DNA of 64,000 nt from positions 4,960,001-5,024,000 of the forward strand of contig NC_013947.1 in assembly GCF_000024545.1 (NCBI RefSeq), given 5' to 3'. Of this stretch, positions 26,372 to 34,071 are shown in pieces. This DNA is from Stackebrandtia nassauensis DSM 44728. GTDB taxonomy: Bacteria; Actinomycetota; Actinomycetes; Mycobacteriales; Micromonosporaceae. The translations under genes were made by a program, and so were the position numbers. The notes below the pieces were generated by a model. The model saw only the letters and a program-made list of their open reading frames with translations, was not told the origin of the DNA and did no database searches. How positions within the stretch are numbered: the first letter of the stretch is position 1; every line of letters begins with the position of its first letter.

Positions 26372-27446
26372 GGGTGGGTCGGCGCGTGGTGGTGCGCTGT
26401 GGGCGGATGACCATCCGGTGTTGGTGGCATTGCGGGGTAGGCGTGACAGCGGGGCGGTTCCCGGGGAGCGGTCGGACGGGTTGAAGATTGGGCTCGCTGT
26501 TGAGGGTGGGGGTATTCGGGGGGTTGTTTCGGCGGCCATGTTGAGCGCGTTGGAGGACTTGGGTTTGACCAATTCCTTTGACGCGGTGTATTCGGCGTCG
26601 TCGGGCGCCATCAATGCGGCCTATTTCATGATCGGGGGTAGTTGGTATCCGCTCTCGATTTACTACGACGACCTGACTACGCGGCGGTTCATGGACTTTC
26701 GGCGGTTCTTTCGCGGGAACATCCTGGATCTGGACTACGCGTTCGGGGTCGTGGTTGATCAGTTGAAGCCGCTCAGTTATGAGGCGGTGATCAGGTCGCC
26801 GATCCCGTTGCGTATCGCGGTGACGTTGGCCGATGAGATTCGGACCGAATTGGTGGGCGACTACACTTCCGCGGCGGATTTGCGGGAGGCGCTGGTGGCG
26901 AGTGCTTGGTTGCCGGTCGCTTTGCGGGGTACCACGGATTTTCGGGGTAGGCGGGCGGTGGACGGGGGTGTGCTGACGCCGCATCCGTATCGGTTGGCGT
27001 TGGATGACGGGTGTACGCATGTGTTGTCGTTGAGTACCCGGCCGATGGGGTCGCCGCGGGATCGGAACTCGCTGGCGCACCGGTATGGGGTGTGGCATTT
27101 GAATCGGATTCGGGACGGGTTGGGGTCGGCGTACTTGCGGGCGTTTCGGGGGTATCCGGCTGAGCGGGAGATGTTGCGGCAGCGGAGGGTGGAGGTGGGG
27201 GACGCTCCGTATGTGCTGGATCTGGCGCCGTTGCCGTGGATGCCGGAGGTCAAGCGGCATGAGATGGATCCCGGGCGGATCATCGCGGGGGCCCGGGGTG
27301 CCTATGAGGTCATGTACTGCGCTGTGGAGGGGCGGGATCCGGGGCTGATTCGGGCGGGGGGCGTGCGGGCGGTTCCGCGTCTGACCATTGTGGCTAAGGA
27401 CGATGGTGGGGCTGACGGCCGGGATGTGTTGCGGCCGAACGGTTGA
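26340..27446 (+). CDS. Patatin-like phospholipase
   Basis: 368 residues from ATG 26340. The patatin oxyanion motif is EGGGIRG, the nucleophile Ser lies in YSASSGAINA (GxSxG-like, with SSG) and the catalytic Asp in RRAVDGGV. This Ser-Asp dyad hydrolyses acyl chains of lipids. The C-terminal part with LSLSTRPMG and a helical tail fits the bacterial cytoplasmic DUF6363-type subgroup. It overlaps the transporter gene and ends 129 bp before the radical SAM gene; a link to that cluster is possible but unproven. Confidence 0.85.
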   Translation: MRDSGTRDASRGGSARGGALWADDHPVLVALRGRRDSGAVPGERSDGLKIGLAVEGGGIRGVVSAAMLSALEDLGLTNSFDAVYSASSGAINAAYFMIGGSWYPLSIYYDDLTTRRFMDFRRFFRGNILDLDYAFGVVVDQLKPLSYEAVIRSPIPLRIAVTLADEIRTELVGDYTSAADLREALVASAWLPVALRGTTDFRGRRAVDGGVLTPHPYRLALDDGCTHVLSLSTRPMGSPRDRNSLAHRYGVWHLNRIRDGLGSAYLRAFRGYPAEREMLRQRRVEVGDAPYVLDLAPLPWMPEVKRHEMDPGRIIAGARGAYEVMYCAVEGRDPGLIRAGGVRAVPRLTIVAKDDGGADGRDVLRPNG

Positions 27447-27455
27447 TAGCTGGGT

Positions 27456-27474
27456 AATCCCCTTTGGGGGGATT
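27456..27474 (+). terminator. Inverted repeat after the patatin gene
   Basis: AATCCCC (27456-27462) and GGGGATT (27468-27474) are inverted around a short TTTGG loop, 10 bp after the patatin stop. It could end that transcript or insulate the radical SAM gene. There is no T-run. Confidence 0.4.
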
Positions 27475-27495
27475 GTCCACATCCGGTCAGAATCG

Positions 27496-27524
27496 TTGCC
27501 GAGGCGATTACTGGTCGTTACCTT
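27496..27524 (+). promoter_or_regulatory. Candidate promoter of the RiPP operon
   Basis: TTGCCG (27496-27501), a 17-bp spacer and TACCTT (27519-27524) precede the radical SAM start at 27576 by about 50 bp. The match is modest. Confidence 0.3.
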
Positions 27525-27575
27525 CGAGTGGCGCGATTCGATCTCGTTCACCACACCATTCGAAGGGATCTCGAC

Positions 27576-28961
27576 ATGCCCACTAGCACAACGGAAACAG
27601 CGGAAGTCTACGTCGCGTCCAGATACATTAGTCTGTCGCATGAGGATGACGGTGCGATGACGCTGCACTCGGCGCGGACCGGGGCCATCGGTGTGGTTCC
27701 GCCGGACGATGTCGACGCGGCGCGGACGGCGTTGAAACCGCGCACCGAGACCCCAGGGCCGCTGAAGGGGATCCATGCCGATCTGCTGAAGGGCGGGTTT
27801 CTCGTTCCAAAGGGGACGAATGAGGCTTATCTCGTCAACGATTCGTATCAGACCAGGTATCTGGAACGTGGTCTGCATCTGATCGTGATGCCCACCGAGC
27901 AGTGCAACTTCCGGTGTGTGTACTGCTATGAGTCGTTCAAGCGTGGCGAGATGTCGCCGGAGGTCGAGGCGAGTGTCCGCAAGCTCGTGGACGGTCAGCC
28001 GGATCTGGATCACCTGACGCTGTCGTGGTTCGGCGGCGAGCCGCTCATGGCTCGTGAGGTGGTGTTCCGGCTCACCGATTACCTGCGGGCCAGTTGCGCC
28101 AGGCGGGGTGCGACGTTCCTGTGTCACGCCACCACCAACGGGTACTACCTGGATCCGGATTATGTCGATCGGGTGGTTCCGGCGGGCCTGCAGCACTTCC
28201 AGATCACTTTGGATGGTGTGCAGGAGGAGCACGACAAGCGGCGGATCTCCGCTGACGGTGAGCCCACGTTCGACAAGATCTGGGGGAACCTGCGGTATCT
28301 GCGCAAGAGTGACCACGAGTTCACCGCGTCGATCCGGCACAACTACGACCCGGACAACTTCGCCCGCTTCGACGAGTTCATCGAGATGCTGCGGGCCGAG
28401 TTCGCCGGGGACTCGCGGTTCGCCGTGGAGCTCAGCCCGATCGGCAAGTGGGGTGGCGCCAACGACGACAACCTCAACGTATGTGAGGGCCGCGATCTGG
28501 TCACCAGCCTGTTCGAGGCGAAGCGCAAGCTCAGCGCCATGGGGTTCCGTGACTCGCTGGCCATGTCGATGATGGAGCCCAACGGGTCGACGTGTTACGC
28601 GGCCAATCCGCGGTCGTTCGTGATCGGGCCGACGGCGGAGCTGTACAAGTGCACCGTCGAGTTGGACTATCACGATCGCAATGTGGTGGGGCGGCTGCTT
28701 CCGGACGGGACGTTGGATCTCGACTGGAAGAAGATGGCACTGTGGACCGAGACCGATGGTATGGACGAGGGCAAGAAGTGCACCACGTGTTATTTCCGGC
28801 CCAGCTGTCACGGGGCGGTGTGCCCCAAGGAGTGGATGGACGAACCCGAGTGCGGCTGTCCACCGGTGAAGCTCGGTATCGGCCAGCAGCTCAACCTGAT
28901 TCGCACCGAGAGCCTGTTCCAGAAGCCCGTCAACGCCGGACCAACCTGTCCGCGCGGGTGA
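27576..28961 (+). CDS. Radical SAM/SPASM peptide-modifying enzyme
   Basis: 461 residues from ATG 27576 (ribosome site GAAGGGA). Residues 1-100 form an N-terminal domain of the kind seen in SPASM peptide maturases (GFLVPKGTNEA). The radical SAM cluster ligands are C110, C114 and C117 (CNFRCVYC), followed by FGGEPL and HATTNGYYL. The C-terminal SPASM region holds many cysteines (TCYAANPRSF, LYKCTVEL, CTTCYFRPSCHG), enough for two auxiliary 4Fe-4S clusters. Such enzymes make thioethers, C-C links or epimerise residues in ribosomal peptides. It directly precedes two tiny Cys-ending peptides, its probable substrates. The exact reaction cannot be read from sequence. Confidence 0.92.
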   Translation: MPTSTTETAEVYVASRYISLSHEDDGAMTLHSARTGAIGVVPPDDVDAARTALKPRTETPGPLKGIHADLLKGGFLVPKGTNEAYLVNDSYQTRYLERGLHLIVMPTEQCNFRCVYCYESFKRGEMSPEVEASVRKLVDGQPDLDHLTLSWFGGEPLMAREVVFRLTDYLRASCARRGATFLCHATTNGYYLDPDYVDRVVPAGLQHFQITLDGVQEEHDKRRISADGEPTFDKIWGNLRYLRKSDHEFTASIRHNYDPDNFARFDEFIEMLRAEFAGDSRFAVELSPIGKWGGANDDNLNVCEGRDLVTSLFEAKRKLSAMGFRDSLAMSMMEPNGSTCYAANPRSFVIGPTAELYKCTVELDYHDRNVVGRLLPDGTLDLDWKKMALWTETDGMDEGKKCTTCYFRPSCHGAVCPKEWMDEPECGCPPVKLGIGQQLNLIRTESLFQKPVNAGPTCPRG

Positions 28962-29015
28962 TCGCCTCGGCGCCACCCGCGAAGTTCTGACCGACGTCGA
29001 AGGGAGGTGAAAACC

Positions 29016-29093
29016 ATGGTGTGGATTTCCGAAGGAAGCAGCGGTTCGATGGCTCAGGAGCAGACCGCCAACAACAACTGTGGCATCTGCTGA
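29016..29093 (+). CDS. RiPP precursor peptide 1 (25 residues)
   Basis: A strong ribosome site (AGGGAGGTGA, 29001-29010) precedes an ATG opening 25 codons. It begins MVWISEGS, has a Gln/Ala/Ser-rich middle and ends NNNCGIC then TGA. The second small gene shares the first eight residues and the end, so both are real. Cys22-Gly-Ile-Cys25 at the very C-terminus fits the substrate of the neighbouring EpiD/CypD-like decarboxylase, which acts on C-terminal Cys. With only about 25 residues it is one of the shorter precursors. Confidence 0.85.
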   Translation: MVWISEGSSGSMAQEQTANNNCGIC

Positions 29094-29148
29094 TTCGATG
29101 CGTCGCGCCTGTCAGGACGCGAACAACTGAGGATTGGAGGTGACAACC

Positions 29149-29226
29149 ATGGTGTGGATTTCGGAAGGCAGTGACGGCACGCTCGTCACCAAGTCGACCG
29201 GCAAGAACAACTGCGGCATTTGTTAG
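29149..29226 (+). CDS. RiPP precursor peptide 2 (25 residues)
   Basis: A second 25-codon gene with ribosome site GGAGGTGA. It starts MVWISEGS like its partner, then differs (DGTLVTKSTGK) before ending NNCGIC and TAG. DNA identity with gene 1 covers the ribosome site and leader codons and falls off in the middle, showing duplication with divergence between conserved ends. The conserved leader probably recruits the modifying enzymes and CGIC is the probable modification site. Confidence 0.85.
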   Translation: MVWISEGSDGTLVTKSTGKNNCGIC

Positions 29227-29313
29227 CCACCTCATCGTCCGTCGGACTCGGCGCCCTCGCATGGCCCGCCGGTCCGGCGGACCTCCATCATATCCACCCG
29301 AAAGGTTTCCACT

Positions 29314-30012
29314 GTGTATAGTTCGCTGCCCTGTAAGCGGCTGCTGGTCGGCATCGCCGGTTCCATCCACGCCGTTCACGTGCCCGAGTACCTGTTGCGT
29401 TTCAAGCGAGAGTTCGCCACCGAGATCCAGGTGATCATGACCCGTTCGGCGGGCAACATGGTCAACCCCCAGGTCCTGGAGGTGTACACCGACGGCGATG
29501 TCGTCGACGACATGTGGGGCAACGCCACCCTCAAGGCACCGCACATCCGGCTGACCCGGTGGGCAGAGCTGTTCCTGGTGCTTCCCGCTACCGCCAACAT
29601 CATCGGCAAGACCGCCAACGGGATCGCCGACGATCTGTTGTCGACGGCGATTCTGGCCAGCCCGCATCCGGTGGTGTTCGCCCCGGGCATGAACCCGGCG
29701 ATGTACGACACCCCGGCCGTGAAGCGGAATCTGGCTACATTGGAGGCCGACGGGCACTATGTCATCCACCCGGAGGAGCTCACCTCGGTGACCTCCGGGG
29801 AGTACGACACCGGCTACGGGCCTACCACGGACCTCGTACTGAAGCACCTGTGGCATGTCCATATGCGACGGGTCAAGGAAGGGTACTGGGACGAGGCCAC
29901 GGCCGCCGAGCCCGAGAGCCCCTCGATCACCGGAGCCGACACCGGCGTGGGCACCAACCTCAAGTCACTGCCGCTCACTCCCGTGAACGGCGCCGCGAAA
30001 CCGGCCGGATAG
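29314..30012 (+). CDS. EpiD/CypD-like flavoprotein, peptidyl-cysteine decarboxylase
   Basis: 232 residues from GTG 29314 (ribosome site AAAGG). It is a homo-oligomeric flavin-containing cysteine decarboxylase (HFCD) protein: LLVGIAGSIHA near the N-terminus, active-site His in APHIRLTRWAE (H77), PATAN (91-95, the PASANT motif) and PGMNPAM (124-130, the PxMNxxMW-type clamp). EpiD, MrsD and CypD oxidatively decarboxylate a C-terminal Cys to an enethiol that forms aminovinyl-cysteine. Coenzyme A Dfp/CoaC is the alternative, but the 25-residue Cys-ending peptides just upstream make the RiPP role far more likely. The C-terminal 40 residues are Ala/Ser/Pro-rich and dispensable-looking. Confidence 0.88.
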   Translation: MYSSLPCKRLLVGIAGSIHAVHVPEYLLRFKREFATEIQVIMTRSAGNMVNPQVLEVYTDGDVVDDMWGNATLKAPHIRLTRWAELFLVLPATANIIGKTANGIADDLLSTAILASPHPVVFAPGMNPAMYDTPAVKRNLATLEADGHYVIHPEELTSVTSGEYDTGYGPTTDLVLKHLWHVHMRRVKEGYWDEATAAEPESPSITGADTGVGTNLKSLPLTPVNGAAKPAG

Positions 30013-30015
30013 CGG

Positions 30016-31245
30016 ATGTCGCGGCCATCGTCGCGACTGCGCGACCTTCCCGCGACGTACTGGCGGCTGTGTGTCTCGCACGGCATCTCGTCATTCGGCG
30101 ACTTCCTGCGGATGACGACGATCGCGTTCTGGGCCTACGAGGCTTCGGACGGGTCGGCCGCCGCGGTGGGAGCGTTCGCGACCACAGAACTGTTGGTCGC
30201 CATGGTGAGTGGCTCGGTAGCGGGGGTCATCGCCGACCGCTGGAACCGGGTCACGGTGATGATCGCCTCGGACTTCGGGCGGGTGGCCACCGGGGTGGTG
30301 CTGGTGGCCGCGGTGGTGTGGAACCACATTCCGGCCGCGGTGGTCGCGGTGGCGGCGTCCGGGTTCCTCACGGCGCTGTTCACGACCTGCCGGGGAGCGT
30401 TGCTGCCGGGGGTCGTGCCGCGTGAACTGTTGGCGCGCGGGAACAGTCTGATGATCACCGTGGAGCAGGTCGCGGTGGTCGCGAGCCCGGGGATCGCCGC
30501 CGTCCTGTTCGGAACCCTGGGTGCCGCGCCCGCGCTCGTCATCGACGCGTTGTCGTTCCTGGTGTCCGGGGTGCTGATCCTGGGCTTGCGGTATCGCGAG
30601 CCCGCACCAAGCGGGGAGGACGAGGACGGCGAGGCGGAATCGTCGCGCAACGGCGCGGCGGTCAACTGGCTCGTGCCGGTGGGGTTCGCGGTGGCCGCGC
30701 TGGCGGCGATGATGTATCAGTTCGGTGCCAACAGTTCCACGCTGGTGGCGTTCCTGCCCGAGGACCTCGACCGTCCCGTCACCGACGCGTTCTGGTTCGC
30801 GATGGTCTCCGGCGCGATCCAGTTGTTCGCCGGGACGCTGTTGTCGGCGTTGGCACATCGGCTGCGCCTGCGGGCCACGATGGTGCTGTCGGCGGCGTGC
30901 GTGATGGTGGGCGGTTGGACACTCGCGTACGCGCCCAACCTGTTCACGGCCGTTGCCGGGGTCGGGATCATCGCGTGCGCGAACATCCCGTTCCGGGTCG
31001 CGTTCGAGACCCTGCCGCAGCTGCTGGTGCCCTCGCGGGTGCTCGGCCGGGTGATCGGGGTCGTCAAGAGTGTCAGCGCCTCGGCGTTCATCGCGGGAAC
31101 CCTTGGCGGCGGCCTGATCGCCGACCAGGCGGCGCCGCGCACCAGTCTGGTGGTCTCGGCGCTGATCCTCAGTCTGGGTGCGCTGTTGAGCCTGGGCCTG
31201 TTGACCAGGACGGTCACCAGGGCACCGAAGACACCGGTCGGATAA
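30016..31245 (+). CDS. MFS transporter, probable peptide exporter
   Basis: 409 residues with about twelve hydrophobic segments in two halves and an acidic central loop (SGEDEDGEAESS). The MFS loop motif is GVIADRWNRVTV. It resembles the MFS_3/enterobactin exporter-like group. It starts 3 bp after the decarboxylase stop, so it belongs to the operon and probably exports or gives self-resistance to the mature peptide. No dedicated leader protease is visible in the locus. Confidence 0.85.
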   Translation: MSRPSSRLRDLPATYWRLCVSHGISSFGDFLRMTTIAFWAYEASDGSAAAVGAFATTELLVAMVSGSVAGVIADRWNRVTVMIASDFGRVATGVVLVAAVVWNHIPAAVVAVAASGFLTALFTTCRGALLPGVVPRELLARGNSLMITVEQVAVVASPGIAAVLFGTLGAAPALVIDALSFLVSGVLILGLRYREPAPSGEDEDGEAESSRNGAAVNWLVPVGFAVAALAAMMYQFGANSSTLVAFLPEDLDRPVTDAFWFAMVSGAIQLFAGTLLSALAHRLRLRATMVLSAACVMVGGWTLAYAPNLFTAVAGVGIIACANIPFRVAFETLPQLLVPSRVLGRVIGVVKSVSASAFIAGTLGGGLIADQAAPRTSLVVSALILSLGALLSLGLLTRTVTRAPKTPVG

Positions 31246-31334
31246 ATCTGTCCTTATCCGGACATGGGTGTATCTGGATCGCTACTGTTGCCTCTATCTA
31301 GTTAGTTGAGTGAGATCGGGCTATGTCGCCAGGC

Positions 31335-31347
31335 ACTCCTTAGGAGT
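31335..31347. promoter_or_regulatory. Palindrome covering the ribosome site of the LuxR-type gene
   Basis: ACTCCT-T-AGGAGT (31335-31347) is a perfect 6-bp inverted repeat whose right arm contains the AGGAG ribosome site, 9 bp before the ATG at 31356. In DNA it could be an operator; its 1-nt centre makes a simple RNA hairpin over the ribosome site less likely without opening of inner pairs. Confidence 0.4.
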
Positions 31348-31355
31348 TACCAACG

Positions 31356-31679
31356 ATGGCAGACAAGCCTTCCAAGGGTCTCGACATCGGGCCCTTGCAT
31401 GAAGTGCGACGACAGCAGACCTGCGGAGCGTGTCCATACAACACGGTCAACCCCCACGCTCCCCGACCGGCGCTAACGTCACGACAGCTTTGCGTGCTTT
31501 CGGCTATCGCGAACGACTGGACGGACAAACGTATCGCCAAACTTCTGCAGCTGAGCGATCGTCAGGTCCGACGCGAGATCTCGCGCATGTGCGAGATCCT
31601 TGGGGTTTCCAGCCGGATCCAGTTGGTCGCCATCGCACTGCGCCTCGGCATCCTGCCGTGGTCCGCCTTGGGGTGCTGA
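31356..31679 (+). CDS. Short LuxR-type helix-turn-helix regulator
   Basis: 107 residues. The C-terminal half is a GerE/LuxR-type HTH (LTSRQLCVLSAIANDWTDKR, then IAKLLQLSDRQVRREISRMC). The N-terminus has a CxxC pair (TCGACPYN, C23 and C26) instead of a receiver or ligand domain, so it may sense redox state or bind metal. It follows the RiPP exporter gene by 110 bp and is the last plus-strand gene before a strong terminator. It is a plausible cluster regulator, by position only. Confidence 0.8.
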   Translation: MADKPSKGLDIGPLHEVRRQQTCGACPYNTVNPHAPRPALTSRQLCVLSAIANDWTDKRIAKLLQLSDRQVRREISRMCEILGVSSRIQLVAIALRLGILPWSALGC

Positions 31680-31708
31680 CGGCTTCGCCGTCCGCTCCCC
31701 CAATGTCC

Positions 31709-31746
31709 GCCGGTTCGTCCCCGCGTCGGCGCGGGGACGAACCGGC
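31709..31746. terminator. Strong bidirectional terminator
   Basis: Two perfect 17-bp arms (31709-31725 and 31730-31746, GCCGGTTCGTCCCCGCG and its complement) enclose a TCGG loop, followed by CTTT. It separates the LuxR-type gene from the convergent ABC permease and would end transcription from both sides. Confidence 0.85.
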
Positions 31747-31755
31747 CTTTCGTCG

Positions 31756-32481
31756 TCAGCGCCGGGAAAGCCTGCGCAGCAACAGGATCACCAGGACGGC
31801 GCCGTACGCGGCCCCGGTAAGCGTGTAGGGCCAGTGATTGCCACCGTCCATCATCACCCAGAACGCCTTCGCGGCCCAGAACGGCGGCAGCACCCCGAAC
31901 AGCAGTCCCAGCGGCGAGTCGATGAACCACGGCACCAGGGGGACCATGAACACCAGCATCCCGGCGGCCCGGAACAGTGCCAGGCCCTCGACCTTGTTCT
32001 TCGCCAGCAGCGCGATGGTCGTCGCCAGGATCGCGGTGGTGGCTCCGGCCACGACGGTGATCGGTATCGCCGCCACGATGGACTCGGAGTCCATGCGCCG
32101 CGACAGTGCCAGCGCCGCGATCTCGAACACCGGGGTGATCGCGATCAACAGCAGCACCCGGTACAGCGGATACGCCAGCGGCGGAGCCGGGGTGACCCGC
32201 AGCGCGCTGAGCGTGCGCTGGTCCTTGTCCTCCAGCAACAGCATCCCGCCGATGCAGCCCAGCACCGCCGCCGGGCCCAGGATCTGGAAACCGCTGATCG
32301 CCAGCGGGTAGTAGGGCACCAGGTCGAAGCCGTAGAGCCGGTCCAGCAGTCGGGTGATCGGCGGCAGCAGCCACATCATGACCGAGTACAGGAACGGCCC
32401 GAACACGATGCCCGCGAGCATGGTGTCGCGGCGGATGTTGCGGATGTCGTTGCGGCCGAACGCGGCCACGGTCGTCCACAT
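31756..32481 (-). CDS. ABC-2 type transporter permease (second)
   Basis: 241 residues with about six transmembrane helices. MLLLEDKDQRTLSALRVTP is the amphipathic loop conserved in ABC-2 permeases. It is the last gene of the operon, starting 1 bp before the stop of the other permease. With that permease and the ATPase it should form an exporter for a drug, lipid or peptide; the cargo is unknown. Confidence 0.82.
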   Translation of the reverse strand: MWTTVAAFGRNDIRNIRRDTMLAGIVFGPFLYSVMMWLLPPITRLLDRLYGFDLVPYYPLAISGFQILGPAAVLGCIGGMLLLEDKDQRTLSALRVTPAPPLAYPLYRVLLLIAITPVFEIAALALSRRMDSESIVAAIPITVVAGATTAILATTIALLAKNKVEGLALFRAAGMLVFMVPLVPWFIDSPLGLLFGVLPPFWAAKAFWVMMDGGNHWPYTLTGAAYGAVLVILLLRRLSRR

Positions 32482-32482
32482 G

Positions 32483-33205
32483 TCAGCGACCCCCTTCCCG
32501 CTTCACGACGTGGCGGTAGAACGCCCGCCGCGCCCACAGTGTCAGCAGCACGATCCACAGTAGTGAGGACCCGATCGCGTAGACGTAGTCCCACACCTCG
32601 AACCGCGACTGTCCGAAGGACTCTCCGAGCAACAGCAGACTGCCCTGGGTCGGCGCCAGGTACAGCGCCGGACTTTCCCACAGTCCGGAGTAGAACGCCA
32701 TCGGCAGGCTCAGCACCGCGATCACGGCGGTGGACGGGATGATCCAGTCGCTGATCGACGTGAACGGAGTCGCGGAGATGAAACTGGCCAGCAGGCACAC
32801 CAGTGAGCACAGGACCGTCCCCAGCAAGAGAGTCACCGGGTCGAAGTCGAGACCGACTCCGGAGACCGTGATGAGGAGGGTCAGCACCAGGCTCAGCAGG
32901 CTCAATGTCGTCAGTTTGGATGCCAGGTAGTCACCGAACCGCATCGGTGTGGTCACCACCGCGTCCAGGGTGCGTTCCCCGCGTTCGAAGAACACCGCCC
33001 CGGCCAGGAAGAAGAAACCGACGATGCCCAGGTCGCCGAAGATCAGGTACGGCATCGCCGGTCCCTGGAGTGGCTCGGGCAGGATGATCACGATGGCGTC
33101 CCACAGCACCGCCGAGAACGCCGCCGCGTAGACGAAGCCGTAGCGCCACTGCAGTCGCAGGTCGAGCCGGAAGGCGGCCCGCGCGGTGATCGGGATGAGG
33201 CTCAT
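32483..33205 (-). CDS. ABC-2 type transporter permease (first)
   Basis: 240 residues, about six helices. The start MSLIPITARAAFRLDLRLQW is set by the ATGA overlap with the ATPase stop. The conserved segment FFERGERTLDAVVTTPMR is the ABC-2 family loop. It is the membrane partner of the ATPase encoded just upstream. Confidence 0.85.
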   Translation of the reverse strand: MSLIPITARAAFRLDLRLQWRYGFVYAAAFSAVLWDAIVIILPEPLQGPAMPYLIFGDLGIVGFFFLAGAVFFERGERTLDAVVTTPMRFGDYLASKLTTLSLLSLVLTLLITVSGVGLDFDPVTLLLGTVLCSLVCLLASFISATPFTSISDWIIPSTAVIAVLSLPMAFYSGLWESPALYLAPTQGSLLLLGESFGQSRFEVWDYVYAIGSSLLWIVLLTLWARRAFYRHVVKREGGR

Positions 33206-34065
33206 GTCAGGGCCCTTCCGGTGACGTCGATGAACACGTCGTCCAGGTCGGCTTCCTGACTGTGGACGGCTTCGACGGCGCGCGAGTTCATCAGCTCCCG
33301 GAACTCGGCGTCCGCACCGAGCCCGTCCATCGGGAAGTCCTTGACGGCCAAGGATTCCCCGCTTCGGTAGGTCACGGTGACGACGCGTTTGCTGCGCGAC
33401 AGCTTGTGCTCGGCCGGGGTGTCGAGGGCGGCGATGCGGCCGTCCACGACGAACGCGACCCGGTCGCACAGTTCGTCGGCGGTGCGCATGTCGTGTGTGG
33501 TCAGGAAGATCGTGCGTCCCTCGGAGCGCAGCTCGGTGATGATGTCCTTGATGACGCGGGCGTTGTTGGGGTCCATTCCGGAGGTCGGCTCGTCCAGGAA
33601 CAGCAGTTCCGGTCGGTGCAGCAGCGCCCGGACGAACACCAACCGCATCTGCATTCCCTTGGAGTACTTGGCCACCCGAGTGTGGGCGGCGTCGGCCAGT
33701 CCGACGCGGTCCAGCAGCGTCATCGGGTCCTCGGTCTTGCCGGGGTACAGGGACGCGAAGAACTCCAGGTTCTCCCGTCCGGTGAGTTTCAGGTAGTGGT
33801 TGGGAAGCTCGAAGGACACTCCGATGTGGCGGTAGTAGTCGGACTTCCACGCCGCGGGGTCCTTGTCCCACACCGATACCGTGCCGCCGTGTCCGCGCAG
33901 CAGTCCGGTGAGGATCTTCTGGGTGGTGGACTTCCCGGCGCCCGAGGGGCCGAGGAATCCGAATATCTCGCCGGAGGCGACGCCGAAGCTCATGTCGCGT
34001 ACGGCGGGGGTCTTCGACTTGGGGTAGGTGAAGCTGAGACCGTCAATCGAGATGACGTGACTCAT
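33202..34065 (-). CDS. ABC exporter ATP-binding protein
   Basis: 287 residues. Walker A is LGPSGAGKSTT, signature YSKGMQMRL, Walker B LLFLDEPTSGMD and the switch His is in LTTHDM. The C-terminal extension of about 80 residues is typical of DrrA/CcmA-type exporter ATPases. It is in one operon with the GbsR/MarR regulator (6 bp upstream) and two permeases. Confidence 0.92.
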   Translation of the reverse strand: MSHVISIDGLSFTYPKSKTPAVRDMSFGVASGEIFGFLGPSGAGKSTTQKILTGLLRGHGGTVSVWDKDPAAWKSDYYRHIGVSFELPNHYLKLTGRENLEFFASLYPGKTEDPMTLLDRVGLADAAHTRVAKYSKGMQMRLVFVRALLHRPELLFLDEPTSGMDPNNARVIKDIITELRSEGRTIFLTTHDMRTADELCDRVAFVVDGRIAALDTPAEHKLSRSKRVVTVTYRSGESLAVKDFPMDGLGADAEFRELMNSRAVEAVHSQEADLDDVFIDVTGRALT

Positions 34066-34071
34066 GGGGAA

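Noticed and set aside
27473-27481. Single DnaA box TTGTCCACA before the radical SAM gene
   Set aside because: One isolated 9-mer in 64 kb is close to chance expectation and no partner box is nearby.
26169-28976. 935-codon minus-strand frame across the patatin and radical SAM genes
   Set aside because: Arg/Pro/His-rich shadow covering two well-supported plus-strand genes with catalytic motifs.
29238-29280. Short GC palindromes between the precursor peptides and the decarboxylase gene
   Set aside because: Stems of about five pairs with short loops are common in this GC content; too weak to call a terminator or attenuator.
29314-30012. Flavoprotein as coenzyme A biosynthesis Dfp/CoaC
   Set aside because: The single HFCD domain lacks a CoaB half and sits in an operon right after two Cys-ending peptides, which fits peptide decarboxylation better.
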